From Dorea_D hominis (GTDB taxonomy: Bacteria; Bacillota; Clostridia; Lachnospirales; Lachnospiraceae): a DNA stretch of 64,000 bases. A program made the position numbers and the translations under genes. The notes under the pieces are model-generated. The model was given only the letters and a program-made list of their open reading frames with translations. It was not told the origin of the DNA and made no database searches. How positions within the stretch are numbered: position 1 is the first letter of the stretch; every line of letters begins with the position of its first letter. The stretch is from positions 1-64,000 of the forward strand of contig NZ_JACOOY010000009.1 in NCBI RefSeq assembly GCF_014287705.1. The letters run 5' to 3'. Shown here one piece after another: positions 7,942 through 15,109 of this stretch.

Positions 7942-8877
7942 CTATACCCGCGCACATTCGCGGCTTGTCCCACGGAGTACTTCAAGTCCATGTTCCAGGT
8001 GTGGCAGCAGAAATCTCAGTGCTTCCTTTACTGCTTTGGGGCTTCCCGGCAAATTAATAATCAGAGTTTTCCCCCTGATTCCCGATACTCCCCTGCTGAA
8101 CATTGCCCTCGGTGTAATCGTCATAGAATAATTACGAATTGCTTCTGCAATTCCATTTGCCATTCGATTGCAGACCTCGATGGTTGCCTCCGGCGTTACA
8201 TCTCTTTCTGAGAATCCGGTGCCGCCGGTTGTAAATACAACATTGATCTGCCTTTGATCGGCAAGTCTTTTCAGTTCTTTTTTTAATGCTTCTTTTTCAT
8301 CCGGCAGAAGCAGGCTTTCTTTTACGATATATCCAGCCTCTTCAGCAAGGCTTACCGCCTCCGGACCGCTCTTATCTTCTCTTTCTCCCCGTGAGCCTTT
8401 ATCGCTCAACGTAATGACTGCTGCAGTAAATGGACGATTTTCATCCAGCGGTAACTTCTCTACTTCATCTCCGACTTTTATGTGTCCGCCTTTTACTACT
8501 TCAGCAAATACACCTTCTCTCGGCATGATGCAGTCACCCATCCGTTTATAGATCTCGCAGTGGCTGTGGCAATTCTTCCCGATCTGCGTCATTTCCAGAA
8601 TCGCATCTCCGATTCGAAATCTGGTTCCGACAGGAAGATCCCGAAAATCATATCCTTCAATAATCAAGTTTTCGCCAAATGCTCCCAGTGCTACATCCGC
8701 ACCTTTTTCTCTGAATTTCTGTATTTTTTCATAAGAAAGAAGGCTGACCTGCCTGTGCCAGTTACCACCGTGGGCATCTTCTTGCAGTCCCCAACCTTCT
8801 ATTAAATTCACTTCTTTTTGTTCTTTTTTGACTGTACCTCTTTTTTCACTGGTACAGATTCCGACAATTTTTCCCAT
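7942..8877 (-). CDS. MOSC domain - MogA/MoaB fusion, molybdenum cofactor biosynthesis
   Basis: A two-domain protein of about 311 residues. Residues 1-145 form a MOSC domain (DAHGGNWHRQVSLLS, GAFGENLIIEG, LEMTQIGKNCHSHCEIY with Cys/His residues), a fold that handles sulfur or ligates Moco. Residues about 150-311 form a MoaB/Mog domain (TLSDKGSRGEREDKSG, TTGGTGFSERDVTPEAT, NLPGSPKAVKEAL) that adenylylates molybdopterin. The start at 8877 is chosen because GGAGG, overlapping the moaA stop region, lies 8 nt upstream. A longer in-frame start inside moaA lacks such a site. It is tightly spaced after moaA. Confidence 0.9.
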   Translation of the reverse strand: MGKIVGICTSEKRGTVKKEQKEVNLIEGWGLQEDAHGGNWHRQVSLLSYEKIQKFREKGADVALGAFGENLIIEGYDFRDLPVGTRFRIGDAILEMTQIGKNCHSHCEIYKRMGDCIMPREGVFAEVVKGGHIKVGDEVEKLPLDENRPFTAAVITLSDKGSRGEREDKSGPEAVSLAEEAGYIVKESLLLPDEKEALKKELKRLADQRQINVVFTTGGTGFSERDVTPEATIEVCNRMANGIAEAIRNYSMTITPRAMFSRGVSGIRGKTLIINLPGSPKAVKEALRFLLPHLEHGLEVLRGTSRECARV

Positions 8878-8881
8878 AGAT

Positions 8882-9847
8882 TTACCCTCCGATCTGTGCC
8901 ATTTTTTTCTTTTCCGACACTTTTTCAATCTCTGAAAAACAATGTTTTTTCGGTTTTATTTGTATTGCATGCTTTATATTTTCTCTGATTTTTTCCGAAT
9001 CACCGCATCTTGCTACATCACGCACAGATATCGTTTCATCATAACAGAGACATGGTTTTAATTCGCCTGTAGATGTCATGCGCAATCGGTTACAGGAATC
9101 ACAGAACACACCATGTATTGCACTGATAAATCCTATACTTCCTTCAAACCCAGGAATTTTATAATAGATTGCCGGTCCATTTCCGTGTTTTCTTTCATCC
9201 GGTTTTATATCCGGATAGATTTCTTTTATTTTCTGAAACAGCGTTGTATTGGAAATCGTTTCTCCTTCTTTTCCTTCTCCGATTGGCATGAGTTCCAGAA
9301 ACCGGACATCGACAGGAATATCTTTTGCCAGAATCAGTAATTCCTTCCATGAAGATTCATTTCGCCCTCTTTGTAAAATCGTGTTGGTCTTCACATGCAT
9401 TCCCATCTTCATTGCAGCTTTCAGCGACTGCAGCACCTGATCCAACATTGGAAATCCGGTAATCTCTGTATAAACTTTCTGATCTAATGTGTCCAGACTG
9501 ATGTTGACACTCCGAAGACCGGCATTCCAAAGTTCCGGTAAATATTTTTCAAGCAGCACACCATTTGTTGTAAGTGTGACTTCCTCTGTACCTGGAATCT
9601 CATAAATCATCCGGATCAGATCTGCACAGCCTCTTCGCACAAGCGGTTCACCACCGGTAATTTTGAATTTATGAATGCCAAGTGAAACTGCTTCCTGACA
9701 GACACTTACAATCTCTTCATAAGTCAGAAGGTCTTTCATAGGGCAGAGCTCTATTCCGTCCGGCATACAATATTGGCAGCGCAAATTGCACCGGTCGGTA
9801 ATTGAAATACGCATATAATTGATTTCTCTGCCACATAAATCCTTCAT
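8882..9847 (-). CDS. moaA: GTP 3',8-cyclase (radical SAM)
   Basis: MoaA converts GTP to the cyclised precursor of molybdopterin, using two iron-sulfur clusters. Near the N-terminus the radical SAM motif is CNLRCQYC. The C-terminal cluster is CDSCNRLRMTSTGELKPCLC. The chain ends in the expected Gly-Gly (MAQIGG), needed for activity. The start at 9847 gives the usual MKDLCGREINYMRIS opening; a GTG at 9859 is also possible but AGGAG would then be only one base away. A 15-bp tandem repeat lies just upstream. The partner moaC is not in the window. Confidence 0.94.
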   Translation of the reverse strand: MKDLCGREINYMRISITDRCNLRCQYCMPDGIELCPMKDLLTYEEIVSVCQEAVSLGIHKFKITGGEPLVRRGCADLIRMIYEIPGTEEVTLTTNGVLLEKYLPELWNAGLRSVNISLDTLDQKVYTEITGFPMLDQVLQSLKAAMKMGMHVKTNTILQRGRNESSWKELLILAKDIPVDVRFLELMPIGEGKEGETISNTTLFQKIKEIYPDIKPDERKHGNGPAIYYKIPGFEGSIGFISAIHGVFCDSCNRLRMTSTGELKPCLCYDETISVRDVARCGDSEKIRENIKHAIQIKPKKHCFSEIEKVSEKKKMAQIGG

Positions 9848-9864
9848 TTCTTCTATCACGCTCC

Positions 9865-9934
9865 TTGTTCTCTTCCTTCTTGTTCTCTTCCTTCTTGTTC
9901 TCTTCCTTCTTGTTCTCTTCCTTCTTGTTCTCTT
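9865..9934 (-). repeat. 15-bp tandem repeat upstream of moaA
   Basis: Four perfect copies of TTGTTCTCTTCCTTC (plus strand) at 9865-9924 are followed by a partial fifth. On the transcribed strand each unit reads GAAGGAAGAGAACAA, a purine-rich block resembling a weak Shine-Dalgarno site. The array ends about 18-20 nt before the moaA start, so copy number could affect moaA translation. One frame through it encodes repeated KKEEN, but it runs out of frame into moaA. Confidence 0.9.
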
Positions 9935-9976
9935 TGTTCACTGAGAGGGCTGTCTATAAATGATTGTTTTACATTC

Positions 9977-11092
9977 TTACTCCGCAAGAAGTTCTAGCAA
10001 TACTTTTACAGAGCCTCCGCACACCATGCCTTCTTCGCCTGCGTCTGTATTTTGCAAATCTACAGAACAAATGCTGGCTGTGTCTGTTTCGCCCTTCCTA
10101 CTTTGCGGTTGTATAGAAGTTAATGTCCGGGCTTTTGACATCAGCAGTCTTGCTTTCTGCACAACTCCGGCTTCCATACAGCCTCCACCAATCGTGCCAA
10201 TACAGGTTCCGTTTTCGCAGATCAGCATCTTCACGCCAACGCCCTGTGGCGCAGAACCTTTTCTATCTATAATTGTGGCTAAGACTTTCTGTCCATAATC
10301 TGTATCATTTTCTATCGCCTTACGGATTTCTTTGGAATAGCCGTAGGTGCGTTTCTTCTTATTTTTTACTTCTATGATCTCTGCAATGATCGCAACACCG
10401 ATTTCTTCCGGTGTCTCTGCCCCGATATTTAACCCGATCGGTGAATAGATCTCATCCAGCACAGCCTGATCGCAGCCTTTTTCCAGTAAGTGTTCTTTTA
10501 CCATCGCAATGCGTCTGCGGCTTCCGATCATTCCAATGTATGCATGTCTTTTCTTTGTAATCTGCTCCAGGCACTCTTCATCATAGCGATGTCCTCTTGT
10601 CACAATGACGAAATAAGTGTCTGCATCTCCGTCGATTCTCTGCAGACCATCCGCAAATGCTTCGCAGTATACTTCATCTGCTCCTGCTTTTCTCGCCGCA
10701 TCCGCAAATTTCGGTCGGTCTTCCAAAACAATCACATGACAGCCGATCATCCGCCCCATACGGATTACCGGAATGGAAACATGTCCGCCACCGCAAATGA
10801 CAAGTTTCTTTTCATTGCCTAATGTATCACAAAATACTTGTTCATCAGAAAGCTGTATCTTTCCACTTATATCCAGCTTATGAAGTTCTTCCGGATGTTC
10901 TCCAAAATATCTGGCATAGCGTTCTTGTGCATCCGATTCCCATACAATTTTATTATCTGCCACAAGACACTTCTCACCCAGATATTCTGTTTGCAAGCTT
11001 GTAAGTACCTGTTTTTCCACATCCGGTTCACACTGATCGATTGCCTCGAATAATGCCCACATGTCAGTCGCTCTGCTTTTTACATCTACCAT
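9977..11092 (-). CDS. XdhC/CoxI-family molybdenum hydroxylase maturation protein (domain order swapped)
   Basis: XdhC proteins bind molybdenum cofactor and help insert the sulfurated form into xanthine dehydrogenase-type enzymes. In this 371-residue protein the Rossmann domain comes first (VICGGGHVSIPVIRMG near residue 97, VTRGHRYDEECL, YIGMIGSRRR, IYSPIGLNIGAETPEEI). The CoxI-like cysteine domain (GSAPQGVGVKMLI, IGGGCMEAG, GMVCGGSVKVLLE) is at the C-terminus. The classical order is the reverse. Its start overlaps the upstream MoeA-like gene by one base (TAATG). No molybdenum hydroxylase is visible in the window, so its client lies elsewhere. Confidence 0.85.
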   Translation of the reverse strand: MVDVKSRATDMWALFEAIDQCEPDVEKQVLTSLQTEYLGEKCLVADNKIVWESDAQERYARYFGEHPEELHKLDISGKIQLSDEQVFCDTLGNEKKLVICGGGHVSIPVIRMGRMIGCHVIVLEDRPKFADAARKAGADEVYCEAFADGLQRIDGDADTYFVIVTRGHRYDEECLEQITKKRHAYIGMIGSRRRIAMVKEHLLEKGCDQAVLDEIYSPIGLNIGAETPEEIGVAIIAEIIEVKNKKKRTYGYSKEIRKAIENDTDYGQKVLATIIDRKGSAPQGVGVKMLICENGTCIGTIGGGCMEAGVVQKARLLMSKARTLTSIQPQSRKGETDTASICSVDLQNTDAGEEGMVCGGSVKVLLELLAE

Positions 11093-12135
11093 TACCGGGT
11101 GCCTCCTTTACCGAAGCCGCAATTCGGGAAGGTGCATTCCGGGCAATTCAGACATAAACCACCTTCTCCAAGTGTATTCAAATCTTCTGCTGTTAATATT
11201 TCACCGACAGTCAATCTCGGAAGTACAAGATCGAAAATCGTTCGTTTAGAATACATGACACATCCCGGAAGTCCTAAGACTGGAATTACTTCTTTTCCTT
11301 CTTCTCTATAATATGCAAGCAGGAACATGGCTCCCGGGAGAACCGGTGCGCCGTAACTCACAATCTCGCCTGTCACCTGCCGGATTGCATACGGAGTCCG
11401 GTCATCCGGATCTACGCTCATTCCACCGGTACAGACAATCATGTCACATCCATCTGCTAATAAGCTACGAATTGCATTTTCAATCATCTGCGGATCATCA
11501 TTGCAAATCTCGTGTCCACCAATCTCTATATCGTATTCAGCCAGTTTTTCTTCGATCACCGGCGTAAATGTATCCTTGATCCTGTGATAATAGACTTCAC
11601 TTCCAGTTGTAACAATACCTGCTTTCTTCTTTTTATAAGGAAGGATGTTGAAAATCGCTCCTCCTGCTGTCACATCTTTTGCCTGCTGCATTTTTTCTTC
11701 ACTAATCACCAATGGGATTACTCTTGTTCCGGCTAATTTATCGCCTTTTTTTACTGGAAAATCGCCGTGTCTGCTGGCGATCATTATCTCGCCAAGACTA
11801 TTGACTTTCCGTAATTTCTCCCGTTCAATCTTCAATACACCATCTATATCCGCAATCAGTTCAATTTTCCCTTCTTTGACATCTGATGGATGCATATGTT
11901 CTCCCTGGCAGATCTGGCGTAAGATCTCTGCCGCATCATTTTCATGCAGCATGCCTTCTTCCTTTTCCCAGACGTAGAGATTCTCTTTTCCAACAGATAA
12001 CAGAACCGGGATATCTTCTTCTGTCACAATATGACCTTTGCGGAATACTGCGTCCTTCGTCACGCCTTTGATAATCTGTGTGATATCGTGGCACAATACA
12101 TGTCCGACTGCATCTTCCGTTTTAATCAGCTTCAT
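11092..12135 (-). CDS. MoeA-like molybdopterin-binding protein with C-terminal Cys cluster
   Basis: A 347-residue protein with a MoCF/MoeA-type domain: TTGSEVYYHRIKD, CNDDPQMIENAI, DMIVCTGGMSVDPDDRTPYAI, LPGAMFLLAY and VLGLPGCVMYSKRTIFDLVLPRL. Such proteins bind molybdopterin or catalyse molybdate insertion. Classical MoeA is longer with four domains, so this is a shorter clostridial relative often found beside XdhC genes. The tail CLNCPECTFPNCGFGKG holds four cysteines that could bind zinc or a cluster. The start overlaps the modE end by 14 nt; the stop overlaps the XdhC start by one. Confidence 0.78.
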   Translation of the reverse strand: MKLIKTEDAVGHVLCHDITQIIKGVTKDAVFRKGHIVTEEDIPVLLSVGKENLYVWEKEEGMLHENDAAEILRQICQGEHMHPSDVKEGKIELIADIDGVLKIEREKLRKVNSLGEIMIASRHGDFPVKKGDKLAGTRVIPLVISEEKMQQAKDVTAGGAIFNILPYKKKKAGIVTTGSEVYYHRIKDTFTPVIEEKLAEYDIEIGGHEICNDDPQMIENAIRSLLADGCDMIVCTGGMSVDPDDRTPYAIRQVTGEIVSYGAPVLPGAMFLLAYYREEGKEVIPVLGLPGCVMYSKRTIFDLVLPRLTVGEILTAEDLNTLGEGGLCLNCPECTFPNCGFGKGGTR

Positions 12136-12592
12136 CTGTAGTTCCTCCTGTCTGTATGTCTATGATTACTTTTTCCAGACTAATAACGCTTTCTTCTGTG
12201 ATTGAGCTGTTTATTGTGATCGCATTCCGAAAATCTTCACCGTAATACTTATAAAAGGCATCTTCAGCGGCTTTTTGCACTTCTGTTTCCATCTTACGAT
12301 AAGTTTTGACCAGCTTTTTACCGGCTTCTGTCAGCCTTGCGCCTCCGCCGCCTGCGCCACCTGTCCAGCGTTCTACTATAGATATACCAATCACCTGATC
12401 CAGTTTTTTTAACATCTTGCTCCCCTTGGAATAAGAAAGTTCCATCCGTGTACACGCTTTTTGCACAGAACCGGTCTCATCAATCAATTCCAGAAGTTCA
12501 CACACGCCCGGTCCGAAGAACTTTTCCTGTGTGTCAAAACGCAGACGGATCTTTGGATGGATGCAGTTGTTTATCGTGTTTGTGTCTTTCAT
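12122..12592 (-). CDS. modE: ModE-type molybdate-responsive regulator, N-terminal wHTH form
   Basis: A 156-residue winged-helix regulator of the ModE N-domain (LysR-like HTH) type. The DNA-binding part lies at about residues 12-80 (FGPGVCELLELIDETGSVQKA, SYSKGSKMLKKLDQ, ERWTGGAGGGGARLTEAGKK), with the glycine wing typical of ModE. It lacks the two C-terminal molybdate-binding TOBE (Mop) domains of E. coli ModE, so how it senses metal is unclear. It is the first gene of the molybdenum block, and a ModE-type palindrome lies 65-88 nt upstream. Confidence 0.82.
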   Translation of the reverse strand: MKDTNTINNCIHPKIRLRFDTQEKFFGPGVCELLELIDETGSVQKACTRMELSYSKGSKMLKKLDQVIGISIVERWTGGAGGGGARLTEAGKKLVKTYRKMETEVQKAAEDAFYKYYGEDFRNAITINSSITEESVISLEKVIIDIQTGGTTDEAD

Positions 12593-12656
12593 AGTAGTGT
12601 TTCTCCGAAAAATCCATTTAATAAAATCGTTTTATGAATATATTTATTATAAGTTT

Positions 12657-12680
12657 CGTTATGTTTTTCAAAATATAACG
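12657..12680 (-). promoter_or_regulatory. ModE-type operator upstream of modE
   Basis: The half-sites CGTTATGT and ATATAACG are separated by 8 bp. They match each other in 7 of 8 positions as an inverted repeat and keep the spacing of the known ModE box (CGTTATAT-N8-ATATAACG). A minus-strand -10 TATAAT sits at 12646-12651, so the box would cover the -35 region. This suggests autoregulation of the molybdenum block by the first gene. Confidence 0.65.
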
Positions 12681-12854
12681 GTTGTATTTTAGCATATGAA
12701 ATAAAATGAGGCAAGGGTTAAGATGTTAACTTCCAGAAAGATTATCTATGTCGTTGATTTATTTGATGTCAGCCTGGATTATCTTAATACAGTACATTGT
12801 AATTCTATATTTATCTATGAAAAGATTGAGTATCACAACTACTTTTAATAAAAT

Positions 12855-12908
12855 AAAAAAGACGATCGGTTGCATTTCGTACTATTCTGCAAACCACCGT
12901 CTTTTTTT
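12855..12908 (-). terminator. bidirectional intrinsic terminator after sirtuin gene
   Basis: The arms AAAAAGACGATCGGTTGC and GCAAACCACCGTCTTTTT pair with few mismatches around a 15-nt loop, with A- and T-runs on either side. It lies 42 bp past the stop of the sirtuin gene and would end the long leftward fab-fabT-HAD-sirtuin transcription. Confidence 0.75.
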
Positions 12909-12949
12909 CTTTACTTTTATTTACCTATATTCATTTATATATAATGAGT

Positions 12950-13690
12950 TTACACAACAACCGCATCCATAATCTCCCCGATCGGAGCTGCAATGGTAAG
13001 ATCTGCTCCGACAGATCTCGCTGTCTCGCTTTTATTGATCACAACCAGGTGTTTACCATGGAAATAATCGATAAATCCGGCTGCCGGATATACAACCAGA
13101 GATGTGCCACCGATAATGAGCATATCAGCTTCACTGATCGCACGGATGCTTTTCTGGATTACTTCCGGATCCAGTCCTTCTTCATAAAGGACCACATCCG
13201 GTTTGATCATTCCGCCACACTCGCAATGCGGAATCCCCTCCGCATTTTTCACATATGCTGCATCATAAAATCTGCCACATTCCATACAGTAATTACGGTG
13301 TATACTTCCGTGCAGTTCCAGTACATTCTTACTTCCTGCTGCCTGATGAAGTCCGTCAATATTCTGTGTGATCACAGCAGTCAGCTTTCCTGCCGCTTCC
13401 AGTTCTGCGATTTTCTTATGTGCTGCATTCGGTTTCGCGTTCAGATACATCATCTTTTCTTTGTAAAATTCATAGAATCCTTCCGGGTTATGCATAAAAA
13501 AACTGTGGCTTACAATCTGCTCCGGTGTATACTTATAATTCTGATGATACAATCCATCTGCACTCCGAAAATCCGGAATGTTACTTTCCGTCGAAACGCC
13601 GGCGCCTCCGAAAAATACAATACGGTCTGAATCATCAATCATTTTCTGCAACTGTGTAATCTGTTCTTTCCATTGTTCCTGCATAATCAT
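12950..13690 (-). CDS. cobB: NAD-dependent protein deacylase (sirtuin)
   Basis: A Sir2-family enzyme that removes acyl groups from lysines using NAD. The 246 residues show GGAGVSTESNIPDFRS (NAD binding), TQNIDGLHQAAG with the catalytic His following in LELHGS, zinc ligands CMECG and CECGG, the motif VVLYEEGLD, and GGTSLVVYPAAG. The short loop after IKPDVV fits the bacterial class. It is the last gene before a strong terminator, downstream of the HAD phosphatase. Lysine acetylation links it loosely to the acetyl-CoA-consuming fab operon above, but that is inference. Confidence 0.93.
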   Translation of the reverse strand: MIMQEQWKEQITQLQKMIDDSDRIVFFGGAGVSTESNIPDFRSADGLYHQNYKYTPEQIVSHSFFMHNPEGFYEFYKEKMMYLNAKPNAAHKKIAELEAAGKLTAVITQNIDGLHQAAGSKNVLELHGSIHRNYCMECGRFYDAAYVKNAEGIPHCECGGMIKPDVVLYEEGLDPEVIQKSIRAISEADMLIIGGTSLVVYPAAGFIDYFHGKHLVVINKSETARSVGADLTIAAPIGEIMDAVVV

Positions 13691-13738
13691 GCACCTCCTG
13701 ATTTATCTTTTTCACAAGGTATCCATATACTACCGATA

Positions 13739-14404
13739 TCATTTTGCATTACATCTATGTGCTTCCAGCCACCCAATCACTTTCCCCAGATCTGCAAGTG
13801 TCTCTGTCACTTTCGCTGTCACTTGTTCCGGCACAATTGCAATATCCGGAATATAAATAATTGCACCGCCAAGTGCGATTCCTGCGCGAAGTCCTGCTTC
13901 ACTGTCTTCTAATACAAGACATTCTTCTGGCTTACATCCGATTTTCTCTGCCGCTACACGGAAAATCTCCGGATCCGGTTTGCTTTCTTTAATCTCATCA
14001 CCATAGATAAATGCGTCCATTTTATCATACACGCCCGCATCCTGCAAAAGTTTGCTTGCACGTTTCTTTTCTGTGGATGTTGCCACTGCTTTTTTAATTT
14101 CCTGTTTTTCAAGATAACCAAGCAATTCCTCTAATCCCTTTTTGACCGGTACCCCATCTCCGGCTATAATCTCATTAAAAATTACATGCTTGGCAGCTCT
14201 TGCAGCGTCATAGTTGAATGTCTCTCCAAATGCTTCCATATATAATCTACGAATGACTGCAGGGTTCTTCCCTCTGCAGTCATTCATCAATTCGTCTGTT
14301 ACATTGATTCCAAGATTCTCTCCTGTCCTCTTCCAACAATAGCTGGATAATCGCTCCGTATCAAACATGGTGCCATCCATGTCAAAAATTACGCCTTTTA
14401 TCAT
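13739..14404 (-). CDS. HAD-superfamily phosphatase (beta-phosphoglucomutase-like)
   Basis: A 221-residue haloacid dehalogenase-type phosphatase. Motif I is DMDGTMFDTE at the N-terminus with the nucleophile and acid Asp. Motif II is ATSTEKKRAS, and motifs III/IV are in KPDPEIFRVAAEK and LVLEDSEAGLRAG. The helical cap after motif I places it among subfamily I enzymes such as phosphatases of sugar phosphates or phosphoglycolate; the substrate cannot be told. The start at 14404 directly precedes motif I; longer in-frame starts up to 14500 would read across a perfect palindrome at 14494-14510. Confidence 0.82.
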   Translation of the reverse strand: MIKGVIFDMDGTMFDTERLSSYCWKRTGENLGINVTDELMNDCRGKNPAVIRRLYMEAFGETFNYDAARAAKHVIFNEIIAGDGVPVKKGLEELLGYLEKQEIKKAVATSTEKKRASKLLQDAGVYDKMDAFIYGDEIKESKPDPEIFRVAAEKIGCKPEECLVLEDSEAGLRAGIALGGAIIYIPDIAIVPEQVTAKVTETLADLGKVIGWLEAHRCNAK

Positions 14405-14493
14405 GCCTGTATTCTGCCTCTTTCTTCCTGCCTGTTCTCGTGAATGTTTTATTCTCATATATACGCTCTCGTTCATTACTTCTGCCTGAAAGC

Positions 14494-14510
14494 ATTTCAC
14501 ACTGTGAAAT
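14494..14510. promoter_or_regulatory. 17-bp perfect palindrome upstream of HAD gene
   Basis: ATTTCACA-C-TGTGAAAT is a perfect inverted repeat with a one-base centre. It lies in the gap after fabT and before the HAD/sirtuin pair. A poorer copy (AATTCATGTCGTGAGATT) follows at about 14528-14545. It looks like an operator for a dimeric regulator, but it does not match the FabT box seen at fabH. Confidence 0.4.
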
Positions 14511-14543
14511 TACTCCTGGCGCAAAGCAATTCATGTCGTGAGA

Positions 14544-15002
14544 TTATTTATTCTCCGGCTCTTCGCTGTATCCGTTAAAAAATTCTGACAATGCATCCAA
14601 TGTCTTGATGAGTACCGGCAATTCTTTTTCATCCAATTTGTCCAAAATTGCCTCTGTCATCTGTCTGTGATAATCTGCATGGTGATGGTAAGCACGTTCT
14701 CCACGCTCTGTCAATTTCACAAATACAACTCTTCTGTCTTTTTCGCTGCGCTGTCTGGTCACGTACTTTTTGTTCACAAGGCTGTTCATTGCTGTCGTTA
14801 ATGTTCCGACCGTTACATTCAGCTTTCTGGCTATCGAAGACATATTGCCACCTTCTCCAAGTCCGATTGCCTCAATAACATGCATATCGTTGTTCGAAAT
14901 ATCTTTAAATTCTTCGGTAATGATGGCTTTTTCCTCTAAACGCCATATCTCATTGATCAGCGAAACTAACGTGTCATTGATCACCTTGTAAGCATCTTCC
15001 AT
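14544..15002 (-). CDS. fabT: FabT-like MarR-family regulator of fatty acid synthesis
   Basis: A 152-residue MarR-type winged-helix protein. It opens MEDAYKVINDTLVSL and carries EEFKDISNNDMHVIEAIG, the recognition helix region NVTVGTLTTAMNSLVNKKY, and the wing RQRSEKDRRVVFVKLT. These segments resemble streptococcal FabT closely (from memory: FKDIS..MH.I, T.GT.TT..N.L, RSE.DRRVV). FabT represses fab genes when bound to long-chain acyl-ACP. It lies at the 3' end of the fab cluster rather than the usual 5' end. Two FabT-type boxes precede fabH 11 kb upstream, which supports the name. Confidence 0.82.
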   Translation of the reverse strand: MEDAYKVINDTLVSLINEIWRLEEKAIITEEFKDISNNDMHVIEAIGLGEGGNMSSIARKLNVTVGTLTTAMNSLVNKKYVTRQRSEKDRRVVFVKLTERGERAYHHHADYHRQMTEAILDKLDEKELPVLIKTLDALSEFFNGYSEEPENK

Positions 15003-15023
15003 GTTTTATCCCTCTTCATTCCC

Positions 15024-15069
15024 TGGCACCTTCCTCCCGTGCCATTCCTTGGCTGCCTTCATTCAGGCA
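15024..15069 (-). other. two small hairpins in the fabT leader
   Basis: TGGCAC/GTGCCA (15024-15044) and TGCCT/AGGCA (15054-15069) lie between the FabK-like gene and fabT. They have no T-run, so they are not clear terminators. They may slow read-through or process the transcript, lowering fabT relative to the biosynthetic genes. Confidence 0.35.
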
Positions 15070-15109
15070 ACTTCTCATACTTTTATTATATCCATCACTC
15101 CAGGCAGAA

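Larger units (their letters stand above)
12593..12949. other. intergenic region between modE and sirtuin gene
   Basis: About 357 bp without a supported gene. It contains the modE promoter region with the ModE-type box (12646-12680), a GTTAAGATGTTAAC near-repeat around 12717-12731, AT-rich spacer, and the terminator hairpin at 12855-12908. Confidence 0.6.

Noticed and set aside
9717..9941. Reading frame with repeated KKEEN opposite the moaA start
   Set aside because: It is produced by the 15-bp repeat, starts at a GTG without ribosome site and runs out of frame into moaA; treated as a repeat, not a gene.
12944..13630. 228-codon plus-strand frame
   Set aside because: Antisense to the sirtuin gene, with no ribosome site; composition is that of a shadow frame.
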